Below are positions 43,771 to 54,239 of a DNA stretch of 64,000 nucleotides, in pieces; the first letter of the stretch is position 1; each line of letters opens with the position of its first letter. A program made the translations under genes and the position numbers. A model generated the notes under the pieces. It was not told where the DNA came from and did not search any database. It worked only from the letters and a program-made list of their open reading frames with translations. Source of the stretch: Paramacrobiotus metropolitanus (lineage: Eukaryota; Tardigrada; Eutardigrada; Parachela; Macrobiotidae). The DNA lies in the NCBI RefSeq assembly GCF_019649055.1, contig NW_026570225.1, forward strand, positions 2,418,001-2,482,000, in the 5' to 3' direction.

Positions 43771-45387
43771 TTAAAAAATTAATAATGGGTTTTTTTAAAA
43801 AACTGACAGCGCTAATTAATTTGTTTGAGTTTAAGGAAGCCAAACAGGAGAAGAAAATTTCATTGAAGATGTTCTCGGGATACCTGACGGTAAATGTGCA
43901 GATCTTATGCCTAGGCGAATTTAACTCGTTTGGGCTTGAGGGGGGTCTCCGGTGCTCCTGACTCCTAAGCATTACCCTAGTTTGCTCGCCAGCCTGTGCA
44001 AATGCAGATGCGAAACTGTGGCAAAGACACTTCCACAATCCACAGTACACGTTGTTGACGTTAATAGTACGAAGTATACATATTTATTGTCGTTTAATAA
44101 ATTAATGAATTTACAGTATCATCCAAGCGTGATATAGCCACACGTCGCCATACGATCTCGTACAGATCGTTATATTCCACACGGCACAATGCATCGCTAT
44201 GTTCCACAAAGAAAGTAAAACGGCCGTCGGCTTCTTGTCAAGAAATTTAAAATATTTTACTGTTTTTCGCAAAATTTCTAACAATTTTTGTAGCGAAGAC
44301 GTGCGTCGGCTTCGCGCGAAAGTTCTGTTTCTCTAACTGAGTACATGATGCAGCCTTACACCTTGATCTTTAACATATGCTGCACGAAATTTGGAATTAT
44401 TCTATTTCTCATAGAATTTCTGGCACTTTTACAGCGGATTTGCTCGTTGGCTTTGCGCTTCGCGCGAAAAGTGCCAGTGGATAGTGATGTACCTACTTTT
44501 GGATCCGCTGCCCTGTTTTACACGCAAATTGAAACAGTTTAAGTGTTTTTAAACATCTCAACCACTGTCTGCAGCAGAGTATTGCGTCTTCTCTTGGGTG
44601 TTTTGGACCATTTCGCATAATGCTCATTACCCGAAAAAACAAGCTAGAAATCGGCAAAATTTGTTGGAGTACGTACAATGGTCACGAATTAGCTTTACAT
44701 TTCGTACGCCGCCCCTCCAGGGGTGTCCATCATTGCATCATTGACTTCTCACTATTTTAGGCCCTGGAACTTATGGCATCCACGGTGACTCATTAACAGG
44801 CTTATCTGACCACGGGGTCTCACATAATCAAGTGGGCAAGGGCCAATAACTAGAGATGTCACCAGAACATTAAGAGCATTTGTTGCACTTCAAATCAACA
44901 AAATTGGGTGATTAGAAGCTGAGATCATTGTCCGGTAAGGAGAGGGCGGGAATCGTGGCACAGATGATCAGTATTCAATATACTATTCATATAGGATAAC
45001 TGTTGGGTGCCGCCGTGCCGTTATCGCGAACATACTTTGTCCGACTAGGGTGCGATGAACATCCGGTTTTGCCATAGCTCCCAACGCTACTGGCATGGGT
45101 ACAGATATACAAGTCAAGTGCCTGCTTTGTTTGCAAAAACGAAACGCGCACTGTACAACGTACATAGCTAGGGTCATAGTTGGGTGTTCATCGCACCTGT
45201 CGTGCAGGGTATGTCTAATTTTACTGTAGTAGTCTACAGCAGCCAAGGGTTCTCGTAACTAAACAAACTTCTGTTGTTGGACAAATAAACGTAAGCCCGT
45301 GGTAACCCACCAGACACCTGACTAGTACTGTATATCCAATGGCATCCATGGTAACAAATTTTTCTAATTCGTAATTAAGCAAGATTC
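43771..45387. other. Non-coding stretch with diverged repeats
   Basis: No gene. TAGGGTGCGATGAACATCC (45049) and TTGGGTGTTCATCGCACCTG (45180) form an inverted pair. The stretch 44760-44990 is loosely similar to 61480-61690 (ATAATCAGTATTCAT-type words), an old dispersed repeat. Confidence 0.4.
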
Positions 45388-46109
45388 ATGATTAAAAATG
45401 TGACTGCTGGACGCCAACGGCGCGGCGCGCTGAACGGCTCCGTATGCCGATCCCTTGTTCCAGCTGGGATTTCGGCAAAATTGGAACCACGTCGCATACG
45501 TCCGAACGACGCCCCGAGGGATGCATCTTTGCCAGACAGAGAGGGATGTGCTTACTTGTTAGCGTGGGACGTCACTTGAGTTGTGACGGTGACGTCCCGC
45601 GCTAAGCACATCTCAGAACAAGTCAACGGCTGCAAGCGCTGGTGCAGCGGCGTTGGAAGCGGAAGCGAAAGAAAAAAAGAAAGGCTGTATTTGTATTCGG
45701 CAGATACATCTTTGCAACGATAGCTTTCGAAACAATCGGCCCTTGGGGACCGTCCGCTATCGCCGATTCGCCATTAACAAAGCGCTAGGCAAACGACTCG
45801 AGCAACAAATAGGCCGACACCCGCTCCCATGAAGGCACCTTTGTACGCCAAAGATTGTCACTGGAGATACAGCGGCTCTCTGACACTTCGGCTACCAGAC
45901 AATTCGGCCGCCCGTTCAATTCGGCCGTAAGAAAACCTAAGAATTCTAAAAAACTTAAGAAACCTAAGAAAAACAAAAAATATCAGGCAGCCGAAGTGTC
46001 ATGCCCCCGAAACGGCAGGATACCGTACCGCGATACGGCTCGGTAACGCGGCATCAGTCATGGGAACGATGGAAGGAGCAGAAAAGTTTAATGAAATTAT
46101 GATGTTGTA
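45388..46109 (+). mobile_element. LINE-A fragment, C-terminal end (second copy), split by a MITE
   Basis: Plus strand. GALNGSVCRSLVPAGISAKL and AYLLAWDVT align with the copy at 40620-41182. RLSLEIQRL (45855-45880) is split from GNAASVMGTMEGAEKFNEIM (46041-46105, then a stop) by the foldback element at 45879-46035. Around 45551-45610, the WDVT-coding bases are followed by their own inverted copy (10-bp core stem, 13-nt loop, 45566-45598), a local inverted duplication. Several frameshifts. It is a truncated, dead copy. Confidence 0.7.
45879..46035. mobile_element. Short CACTTCGGC foldback MITE inside LINE-A
   Basis: GACACTTCGGCT (45882-45893) is inverted at 45989-46000. Arm units ATTCGGCCG, then a short core of CCTAAGAA words (45930-45975). 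CGGCTC flanks it (45873-45878 and 46036-46041), a possible 6-bp duplication. Same family as 51667-52250. Confidence 0.75.
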
Positions 46110-47573
46110 AAAAATGCTGATGTTTTTTACTATTATAAATTTACGTTGCACCACAGGTAAAATAAAGAACTGCTGGATCAAGCATTTGCGTGAGAGACGT
46201 GCTGCCAGACACATGGTAGTATGTCTGCTGTCATTGTGTCACATTCATTAGCAATTTAGCATTTAACATTAGAGAGAGCTATGTACAGTCTGCTGCCGTG
46301 CTCTTTTGCATACGAAGTACAATATACTATTTTAGATTAAATACCATTCATCCGGCGGTCCCAACTGGCATCAATCAATTCCCACGTGATAAGCAACTGC
46401 AATTAGGATAACCTAGTTAAATTAGCCTGCGTACTGTTGACAGCGTCACCAAAATGCTATAAACAACAATTACAACATTAGGAACCGTAAATTAAATTAG
46501 GGATTGTTTCTTTGTCTGCATCCAGAGCAGCGAAATTGCGATTAAGCCTATGTCACGAGCACATTCCTGTCGGCGGCCTCGAAGAACACGCTGTAACACC
46601 TTTCCAGTTCCACAAGCTAATTATTTTTTCCATGGCCTTTTGCTGACCGATAAGAAATATAGTGGAGAAATGTAGATCCAGGACTTTCACTTTATGCTGC
46701 ATTAGTAGGTGCCACAAAATCATTTGCAAGGTACGCCGCGATCGTTTTGAGGGCGTACAGGTTTATCATATCCCTACCGGAAACAGTAAGACGTTAAGTT
46801 GGAAGAATAAAAACTGATTTGGTAGGTTTGCTGCATCCAGAACACCAAAATCTGTACCGTCGGATCTATAACACAATGCAGGAATAGGAAGACAGGCTTT
46901 GAATCCATTATCCAACATACAAGTACTTAGTGTACTGATCACTCCCGTCGGATCGCGTTACATTTCGGCTGCAGAGGATCACTGTACGTAGATTTCGAAG
47001 CCGTCTACGTAGGGTGTTGTGTCATATACACTAGCGCCATCTGGCTGAGTCATGCACGAGTTACTGGCACTCACACCCACACACGCACCCTCTGCGTGAC
47101 TGTAAGTACCTGTCATGCGGTCATGCGACGCATGCCTAACTTGTAAAGTAAATTTAAGAATGGAGGGCTAATAACATCATTAATGATTAAGTCACCTACT
47201 CTAGAGCAACGGTTTATTGTTTATTGTACTCCATGGCGAATTTTAACGGGGCACGTGCCACCCCCTCGGAATTTTTTCAAAAGTGGGCAGGTAAAGCCTT
47301 TAAAGGGGAGTACTGATTAAAAATTAATGTTAACCAGTTTTGCAGTTTTTGGGCAAAATTCCAGCGATTTTCTCGCCAAGGCACATTCCGCGGCTATAAA
47401 TTCAAAAAAAATTTTTTTTTGCAGAAAGGTTGAACAACTATCTAGGATCCTTAAAAAATTATTTGATGTGCCATGGTCAACAGGGCGTGGCAAAAAAATT
47501 TAAAATTAATTTCTACACTGTGTTATAGTCTGTAGCCCTGTACCGTGCACGCAATGCACCGCATTCTAGGTTA
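46110..47573. other. Non-coding stretch, nothing recognised
   Basis: AT-rich; no gene seen. It contains a diverged dispersed repeat near 47240-47290 (see 30611). Confidence 0.4.
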
Positions 47574-49021
47574 TCTTCTCTATCTCTATACATTCATAGC
47601 GTAAGCCTTAGCAAAATTCCATTCGTATCTCCCTTTTGCAAACGATTCACTGAACTAAACTTTGATGTCTATAGATCATTCAATAGCAAAATAGCGCTGA
47701 GATCATAGATTTGCAGAAACGGGTTAGTTTTCCAAACTATTCAAGACTAAAAAGAAAATTTCGAAAAGGCTTGACATACGAAGTCTATGGGAAAAGTTAA
47801 GAACCCACCACTGCAGAACCCACCACGTCACCACTGTCTCCCACAGATGCACAGAATGAGATAGCCAGAAACGCAGTTCTACAGTTCCGCTGAAGCGTTA
47901 CACAGAGTCAAATTCAAACCTTAGCGCATGTCATTCGGCAGCTTTTGAGCTTATTAGTTTTTCATTAAAAGTCAGTTTCGAGAAAGAAAATATAAGGGTT
48001 GAAAGAAAATTTTCAAAAGCGGGGACCGCAAGATCTGCAGATAAAGTAGATGCCTGCCGTAGCGGTTTGATCAGTTTTAAATTTCCAGTGCTGTCACGGG
48101 CGGGTGCGGTTATCTTTGTTGCCGAATCTCGTCTGCAACGAGTTGATCAGACCCTCTCTGGGAGCAAATTTTTCGAAACTTTTGTTTTCGGAGAAGCAAC
48201 GTAGTACGGTTTAAAATTCGTTATGTATCGCATGGTGCTTGGTTATAAAATGATTATGCATTACATCTTCACAATATAACAGACAAAGGGGTTTGCAACT
48301 TTGGGATACGGCCAGGGTCTTGGATTAACTATGTCATCCACTTCCTGGTTACAGCAGTAGTAATCGTAATGTGACTAATGTCTGCAACATAATTATTTTC
48401 AATGCGTAAATGTTGCTTTGCTATCTGTAGTCTAAACGCCGTATAGGTAGACCATCTAATCAACATTTACAGTACACACAACATTAAAATTATTTTAAAA
48501 TTTTATTGCAGTTGCTGGGGCAATAGCGGTTCCGAATCAATTGATTGCTATCAGCGGGCAGAGTAAATTTAAAAAGGGCAGAATGGGATGAGCAGACATA
48601 ATTTTGGGGATAAACTCGAGCGGAATTTGCTTGATGGATGATCAGGTAAAGATTAAAATAATCTGTTAGAAAACTGAACAAAAATCGTAACGTTTCCGGA
48701 ATAAACATTTTAACTTTTTGATGGTCGAGTTCTTTCCAGTCAGTGGGCCCGAAATACTCAAACGTTCACACAAAAAGAATCGGTAAATTATGTTATCGGT
48801 AGAATTGTGAACTAATGGATAGCTCAGAGTAGCCATTTGTCAGTCAGGTATAAACAAAGCGTAAATTAATTGTCCTTTTGTCATTACAGTATTTGCCAGT
48901 GAAATTAAATTATTTTACGCTTCATTTTAACAACGTTAATTTTGCAGTAATGAATTAATATTTTCTGCAGCAAGTATTCCAACGTTGATTTATTCCGCGC
49001 AGTTTGCGCGGGGTCTACTAG
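47574..49021 (+). mobile_element. Non-autonomous Helitron A
   Basis: It starts TC after an A (47573/47574). It ends with a perfect 7-bp hairpin CCGCGCA-GTT-TGCGCGG (48995-49011), seven more bases and CTAG (49018-49021) before a T. TC start, 3' hairpin, CTRR end and insertion between A and T are the Helitron signature. No Rep/helicase. It shares internal sequence (ATGGGAAAAG.TAAGAACCCA) with the next two copies. Confidence 0.75.
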
Positions 49022-50533
49022 TCTCTTCTCTATATAATAATCGCGTAAGCTTTAATCTTTGTTGAGTTCGCCAGCTCGATGCACTGGACCAAAATGCCAT
49101 GACCATGTATCATTCGATACCCTTAAAGTGTAGATTTGCCATCACAAATCCGTTTCTGGAGAAAAGCAAACGTTTGAAAGAAATCCTTCAAAAGCCTTAA
49201 CATATAAAGTCTATGGGGGAAAGCTAAGAACCCACCAGTGCTAAAACTGACCAGTGACCACCCCACCACTGTCTCAATAGCTAACACGCTTTTTGACAAT
49301 TTCGCTGACTCTGAATGGAACTTCAGATTACTGCGTCGCCGTACATGCCGATTGTACATTTCTGATCAAAGTTTAGACACTGAAAAGAAAATAACTGGAC
49401 AAACATGGCCGAAATGAACTGGGACCGTGGGACGATTCTCAAGTCTGTTTTTAAGTAAGTGACTTCCGTGGTGCCCGGGTGGTGGTTTTGCGCAGTTATG
49501 CTGTAAAGTGCCTTCATGGACGGGCGCGGTTCCCTTTCTTGCTGAACTGCCGGTGATTTGTAAAAGCCGATTTTTCGAAATCTGCAGCTTTGCACTTTCC
49601 AATAGAAAAAGCTGTTTAAGAAGCGCAAGGGGGCAACTTGGCATCTCTAAGGTTTGCATCGAAAAAACAACAAGCTGTTCGCTCGGCTTGGTACGTGGTG
49701 ATCGAGACCGTCTTATACATATTATTTTAGTGCGAAGCACCACAGTGGAGCTTCGAGCTAACAGTAAGGGAAAATGCTTCATTATTAAGTAACAAGGGAC
49801 TTCTGGAACACTCGAAATCATTTTTTTAAATTTAATATATGGCGTAATAGAAAGCGGAGTAGCAAACATGCAAGAAATTCACGTCACAGTTCCCGATTTT
49901 GAAAAAGCTAAGAGCGGAGAAGGAAACACAATGAAATGCTCACGTCTTGGATTGCCGAAAGTGGTCTGACTGTGTTCTGTTGTCAAATCAGTAGTAAAAA
50001 AGGTGGCTGTCACTCCATTAGTATGCCGATTGTTAAACTGGGATAATTATAAAGGGCAACAGTGGTGTTCGCGGTAAAACTGGGATTCGAAGTTAGTAAA
50101 CTGTTGACGTGTTGTGCAGCTTCAAAAATCGCAGAATGACAAAACAAGAAGGGAGAACAAGTTCTAAAATACAATAACTTATGAAGTCTATATGCACCAA
50201 CTGCACGAATTTTAGCTGATGGTGACTGATCTGGAAATAAAGAAATAGGGCGGAAGCTAATGAGAAAATTTGTCCGGTTTTGGGGAGAAATATAGGTACA
50301 TTTCAGTCTTTGGTCATCTCTGCACTCGACTAAAGGCGAACGCAGGTTTCCATGAATTCTATCGTAAACTGTGGTCTCTAGTGTATAACAGAATTCTACG
50401 CTTCGCTCATAAAACCTACCCATGATCGGTAGGTCCTATACTTATGTACCTGCAGTTATGACTTTTAATTTTTGCACTGGGTCATGATTTGTCCATCGCA
50501 TTATTTATGCCGCGCAATTTGGGGGTCAGCTAG
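49022..50533 (+). mobile_element. Non-autonomous Helitron B, head-to-tail after A
   Basis: It begins TCTCTTCTCTATATAATAAT directly after the CTAG of copy A. It ends with a decayed hairpin (CCGCGCAATTTGGGGG) and CTAG (50530-50533). The first 500 bases align with copies A and C. No protein. Confidence 0.75.
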
Positions 50534-51060
50534 TAATATCATAATCGCGTAACCCTTAATCTTTGTTGCGTCCGCCAACTCGATACGCTGAACCAAACTG
50601 CCATGACTATGTATCATTTGATAGCCCTTAAAGTGTACATTTGCCATCCTAAATCAGTTTGTGGAGAAAAAGATACGTTTGAAAGAAAACTTTCTAAAAT
50701 TTTAACATACAAACTCTAGGAAAAGCTAAGAATCCATCACTGCTAAACCCACCATCCCACCACTGTCTCAACAGCTAATAAACAAGCTTTTTGGAAAATT
50801 CCGCTGCAGCTGGATGGGAATTTGCGTTCCATAAAAAATTATTCGGTTGCCGTACTTGCTGTTTGTGCATTTCTCATCAAAATTTAGTACATGATGACTG
50901 AAGTTGAAAAAGAAGAAAAGATTGGACAAACATGTTTTTCAAGTACCTGACCAGTGACCGTTATACTATAAAGTGCCTTCACGGGCGGGCACGGTTGCCA
51001 TTCTTGCTGAACTGCCGGTGATTATTTGTAAAAGCCGATTTTTCGAAATTTGCTGCTTTA
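50534..51060 (+). mobile_element. Helitron C, 5' part only
   Basis: From ATAATCGCGTAA (50543) it runs parallel to copy B for about 520 bp. It then breaks off where LINE-A reverse transcriptase sequence begins. Its 3' end is not found in this window. Confidence 0.65.
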
Positions 51061-51660
51061 TAGTTTTCAGGAGAAGAGGCTAAAAGCACAATACCTAAAA
51101 GAGCTGATCACAGTGAAAAACCAAGAATTGGCCAAAAAGTTGTGTGAATCCTTAGCCGCCTTTGCGAACATAATGCTCCAGGGGGCCATACCCCAGGAAA
51201 TTGCCGACAAACTACACGGAGGAAATTTGTTCGCTTTCAGGAAGAAGGACAGCGGGATTCGCCCCATTGTAGTGGAAACGAGTCTACGACGTTTGGCCTC
51301 CCGCATCGTATCTTTTAGGTCGGGTCATTTGAACAACGAATTGCGGCCCTTTCAGTTGGTCTTTGCCACCAAGGGGGGTGTGGAAGCCGCAGTCCATGGC
51401 GCGCGCTACTTCTTGGAAACTGCAACAACATCGGACAAACCACAGGTTTTCCTTAAGCTGGATGTAAAGAATGCCTTTAATTCCCTTGACCGAAATCATA
51501 TCATGAAAGCCACTGCAGAACACTTGCCAGCGTATAACAAATACGTGTGTCGTGTGGCAGTGACGCAGTGTTATGGCGCACCGACCATATTAATGCACGG
51601 CAAATATAGAGTGTCATCGCAGGCGGGCATTCAGCAAGGAGACCCCCTCGGCCCGCCTCG
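51061..51660 (+). mobile_element. LINE-A reverse transcriptase fragment
   Basis: An open frame of about 200 codons with non-LTR RT boxes: LFAFRKKDSGIRPIVVETSL, RRLASRIV, FATKGGVEAAVHGARYF, FLKLDVKNAFNSLDRNHIMK and SSQAGIQQGDPLGPP. The LKLDVKNAFNS box carries the first catalytic Asp; the frame stops at the QGDPLGP box, before the catalytic YxDD-type box, where a foldback element begins. The 'GG.EAAVHA' and 'IRPI...LRRL' words belong to the same LINE group as the C-terminal fragments at 40.6 and 45.4 kb. The frame is intact where present, so it is probably younger than those. Confidence 0.85.
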
Positions 51661-51666
51661 CCGCGT

Positions 51667-52250
51667 CCGATCACTTCGGCCGTGTTACATTTCGGCCGTA
51701 CAGGTTCACTTCAGCCAACGTTCATTTCGGCCGTGGCTCACTTCGGCTAACACTCAATTCGGCCAGCGCTCATTTCGGCCACGGGACATTTCGGCCATCA
51801 TAGGTGTCTTGAGTTTCCGACGTTTTCTTAAGTTTCTTAGGTTTCTTAGGTTTCTTAGGATTCTTAGGATTCTTAGGATTCTTAGGATTCTTAGGATTCT
51901 TAGGATTCTTAGGATTCTTTAGGATTCTTAGGATTCTTAGGATTCTTAGGATTCTTAGGTTTCTTTTAAACAAGAACTGCTAAAACAAATTGTGCGTGCA
52001 AAATGATAATTATGAACGCGGCCACTTTTATGATTCAATGGTTTTAAGTAACCGATAAACTTATATCGCAGGTAACATTTTCTTGTGAATCAAACTAAAA
52101 TGAAGAGCGTCGGCCGAAATGTACTGTGGCCGAAGTGATCGGCGGCCGAACTGAATGACGGCCGAAGTGAATAACGGCCGAGGTGAATGGCGGCCGAAAA
52201 ACTTTGGCCGAAATGAACGCGGCCGAAATGAAAACGGCCGAAGTGATCGG
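51667..52250. mobile_element. 584-bp foldback element, CATTTCGGCCG arms and CTTAGG core
   Basis: TIR CCGATCACTTCGGCCG at 51667-51682 and, inverted, 52235-52250. Each arm is an array of 16-17-bp units ((C)A(T/C)TTCGGCC + variable 5-6 bases), about eight units on the left and nine on the right. The core (51826-51965) is (TTCTTAGGA)n. No protein. No target-site duplication is visible, and the LINE sequences on the two sides belong to different families. Confidence 0.85.
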
Positions 52251-53515
52251 TAGCCCGATGTGTGCCCGCTTGCAACAGTTCCAAGCGCAGCGAGCGCAGA
52301 TGATTTTAGGCCAATTTCCTTGTTATGCAATCTGTCAACGGGTGGTTGAACGCTGTGTGCAGATCCAACTGATGGACTGCCTGAACGCCAACGGTGTGCC
52401 TTCCAGTAGCCAGTCTGGATTTCGCCAGGAACACTCATGCGAACTAATAAAAGTAACGGAAGCGTGGAATCGCGTAATGCAATAATGGCAGGATAACCGC
52501 AATAACCTTCCTCGATCTGAAGAAAGCATTTGACTCACCACGAAAGGTTGTAATGCCAAAACTGCGGCAGACCGGAATTGAAGGCACTGTTTCAAAGTGG
52601 TTTCTTTCCTGCTTAACTGGCCGCCAGCAAAGAGCGAACACCAGCAAGGGCGTGTCCCACTGATTACCGGTTGAATCAGGTGTACGGCAGGGGACAAGAC
52701 TCGGTCCCGGTGTTGTTACCTTATACAAGAACGACCTTTTGCAGAAGGACATTAACAGGTGTGAAACTGAGGCATTTGCGGGCCGGATGACATAATCATG
52801 CACGCAAGCGGAAAAACGAAGGTACGAGCGACTGAACGATTAAATGGCGGCATAATTGCCGCATCGCAGCATCGCGATTTCTGCATGCAGTGGCAGAAAG
52901 AAGCGGAAGTAGTGGCTCTAAATGGTGAGCATTTGACACTCAAGCAGCATGCGACGTACTATACCTTGGAGTCGAACTGGATTAAAATCCAAAATGTAGG
53001 GTAAGTAGTTCCAGAAAGCGAAGCGAAACATGAACTAGGACATCCAGAAGATTATACACTGTCAGCATCCACCAGCGAGTTACCCCTTGCCACGCCTTTG
53101 TCCAGCCACACATAAGTAATAGATTACTATGCGTTGGCCTGGTCAGCGGAGTCTTCGGGCGAGCAGGGGAAGCTGATTAAACGGCAACACGTAGTCTTGC
53201 GGACCCTCACCGGGACAGGATACGGGTAACGCCGAAGCTGTACGGTCAGCTGGGAATCACCCCAGCAGTAACACGATGGCGCCAAAAGTAAGCAGTGTGG
53301 CTATATAAGATTCGGAACCGGGACAGAATCGTGATGCCGTTGTATATGCTCGACTTGGCTTCCTTTCAAGGACACGAGTGCCAGGAACCATCTTCGCGCT
53401 GCGAAGCGCATTGGCGCCAGCGCTCGGCTGAGCATAGAAGCTGCCTCAAACTGGGAAGGACGACCTTGGGATGCGACTAAAGCAGTAGTTTGATAGAATA
53501 ATGGATAGCAGGGAA
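52251..53515 (+). mobile_element. LINE-B fragment, CR1/Jockey-like reverse transcriptase
   Basis: RPISLLCNLS, VVERCVQIQLMDCLNANGV and SSSQSGFRQEHSCE (52310-52445) open it, then TFLDLKKAFDS (about 52505), GTVSKWFLSCLTGRQQRANT (52590), VESGVRQGTRLGPG (52670) and KDINRCETEAFAG (52750), followed by a basic tail to about 53480. These are RT boxes 2-5 of a CR1/Jockey-type LINE. The frame breaks several times (stops after VMQ and near 52660; shifts near 52340, 52540 and 52790). It is 5'-truncated at the foldback element. Confidence 0.8.
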
Positions 53516-53847
53516 GATATTTTTAACTGTGGCTCTGTCAACTGTACCTGGCTTTTTCTTCACTCTAAAACACTTCTGTAAATAGGTATGCTGGTGGCTC
53601 CGTTGATCCCCCTGATTTTTGTATATTATTGCGTATAATTTTCCAAATTAATTGTTTCTTGTTTAATCGTTTTCTATCTATGTTGCCATGTGGCATGTGC
53701 TGACCAGAAGCATGAGTGCCGCAGGGTTTGTCTGCCATGACCATTACAGTGTTTTGCATGGATCGCCGACATGTGCTGTACATGTGCGGATGCACTGGAT
53801 AGTACTTCTCAAAGTTTGCGGAGGCCTGTAAAGCTGAATAAAGGGCA
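53516..53847. other. Non-coding gap, nothing recognised
   Basis: AT-rich, no repeat or frame of note. Confidence 0.4.
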
Positions 53848-54239
53848 CCGCGACATTTCGCCTAGGACAATTAGTCGAAGGACATTTGATCGTAGACGTT
53901 TAGCGGCAATTCATCTCGCCACGCGACATATCGTCACGGGGCATTTCGCCGGCAGGACAGCACGCCGCTAGACATTTCTTCGCGAGGCCGTTTTGAGGAA
54001 AACTCTAAGAAAATTAAAGAAAACTTAAGAAACCTGAATGAAAGAGGAAGCATAATAACATTTAAGTGAACATCAGACAACAAAAATTAAAGACCACATA
54101 AAAAACCTTAACATAAAAGCAGGAAAACATAAGCAAGCAAAAAAAACATAAGAAAACCAGAAAACATGTGAAAAATAATCGCATCGATTTCGTTTGCGGT
54201 GAACTGCCGCGATCAAATGTCTTTCGTCAAATATCGCGA
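53848..54239. mobile_element. Foldback element with GACATTTCGCC/GACATTTGATCG arms
   Basis: The left arm (53848-53990) is an array of diverged units around GACATTT(C/G). The right end (54205-54239), read inverted, gives CGCGATATTTGACG...GACATTTGATCG. The core (54000-54160) holds eroded CCTAAGAAA/ACATAAGAAAAC words. Related in design to 51667-52250 but with a different arm unit. Confidence 0.65.

Noticed and set aside
32490-47285. Pair of transposon ends sharing a GAGGGG...CACGTG phrase
   Set aside because: Only a short stretch is shared, in inverted orientation 15 kb apart; too little to define an element.
51830-51965. Leu/Arg/Ile repeat protein (LRILRILRI...)
   Set aside because: It is the translation of the TTCTTAGGA core minisatellite, not a gene.
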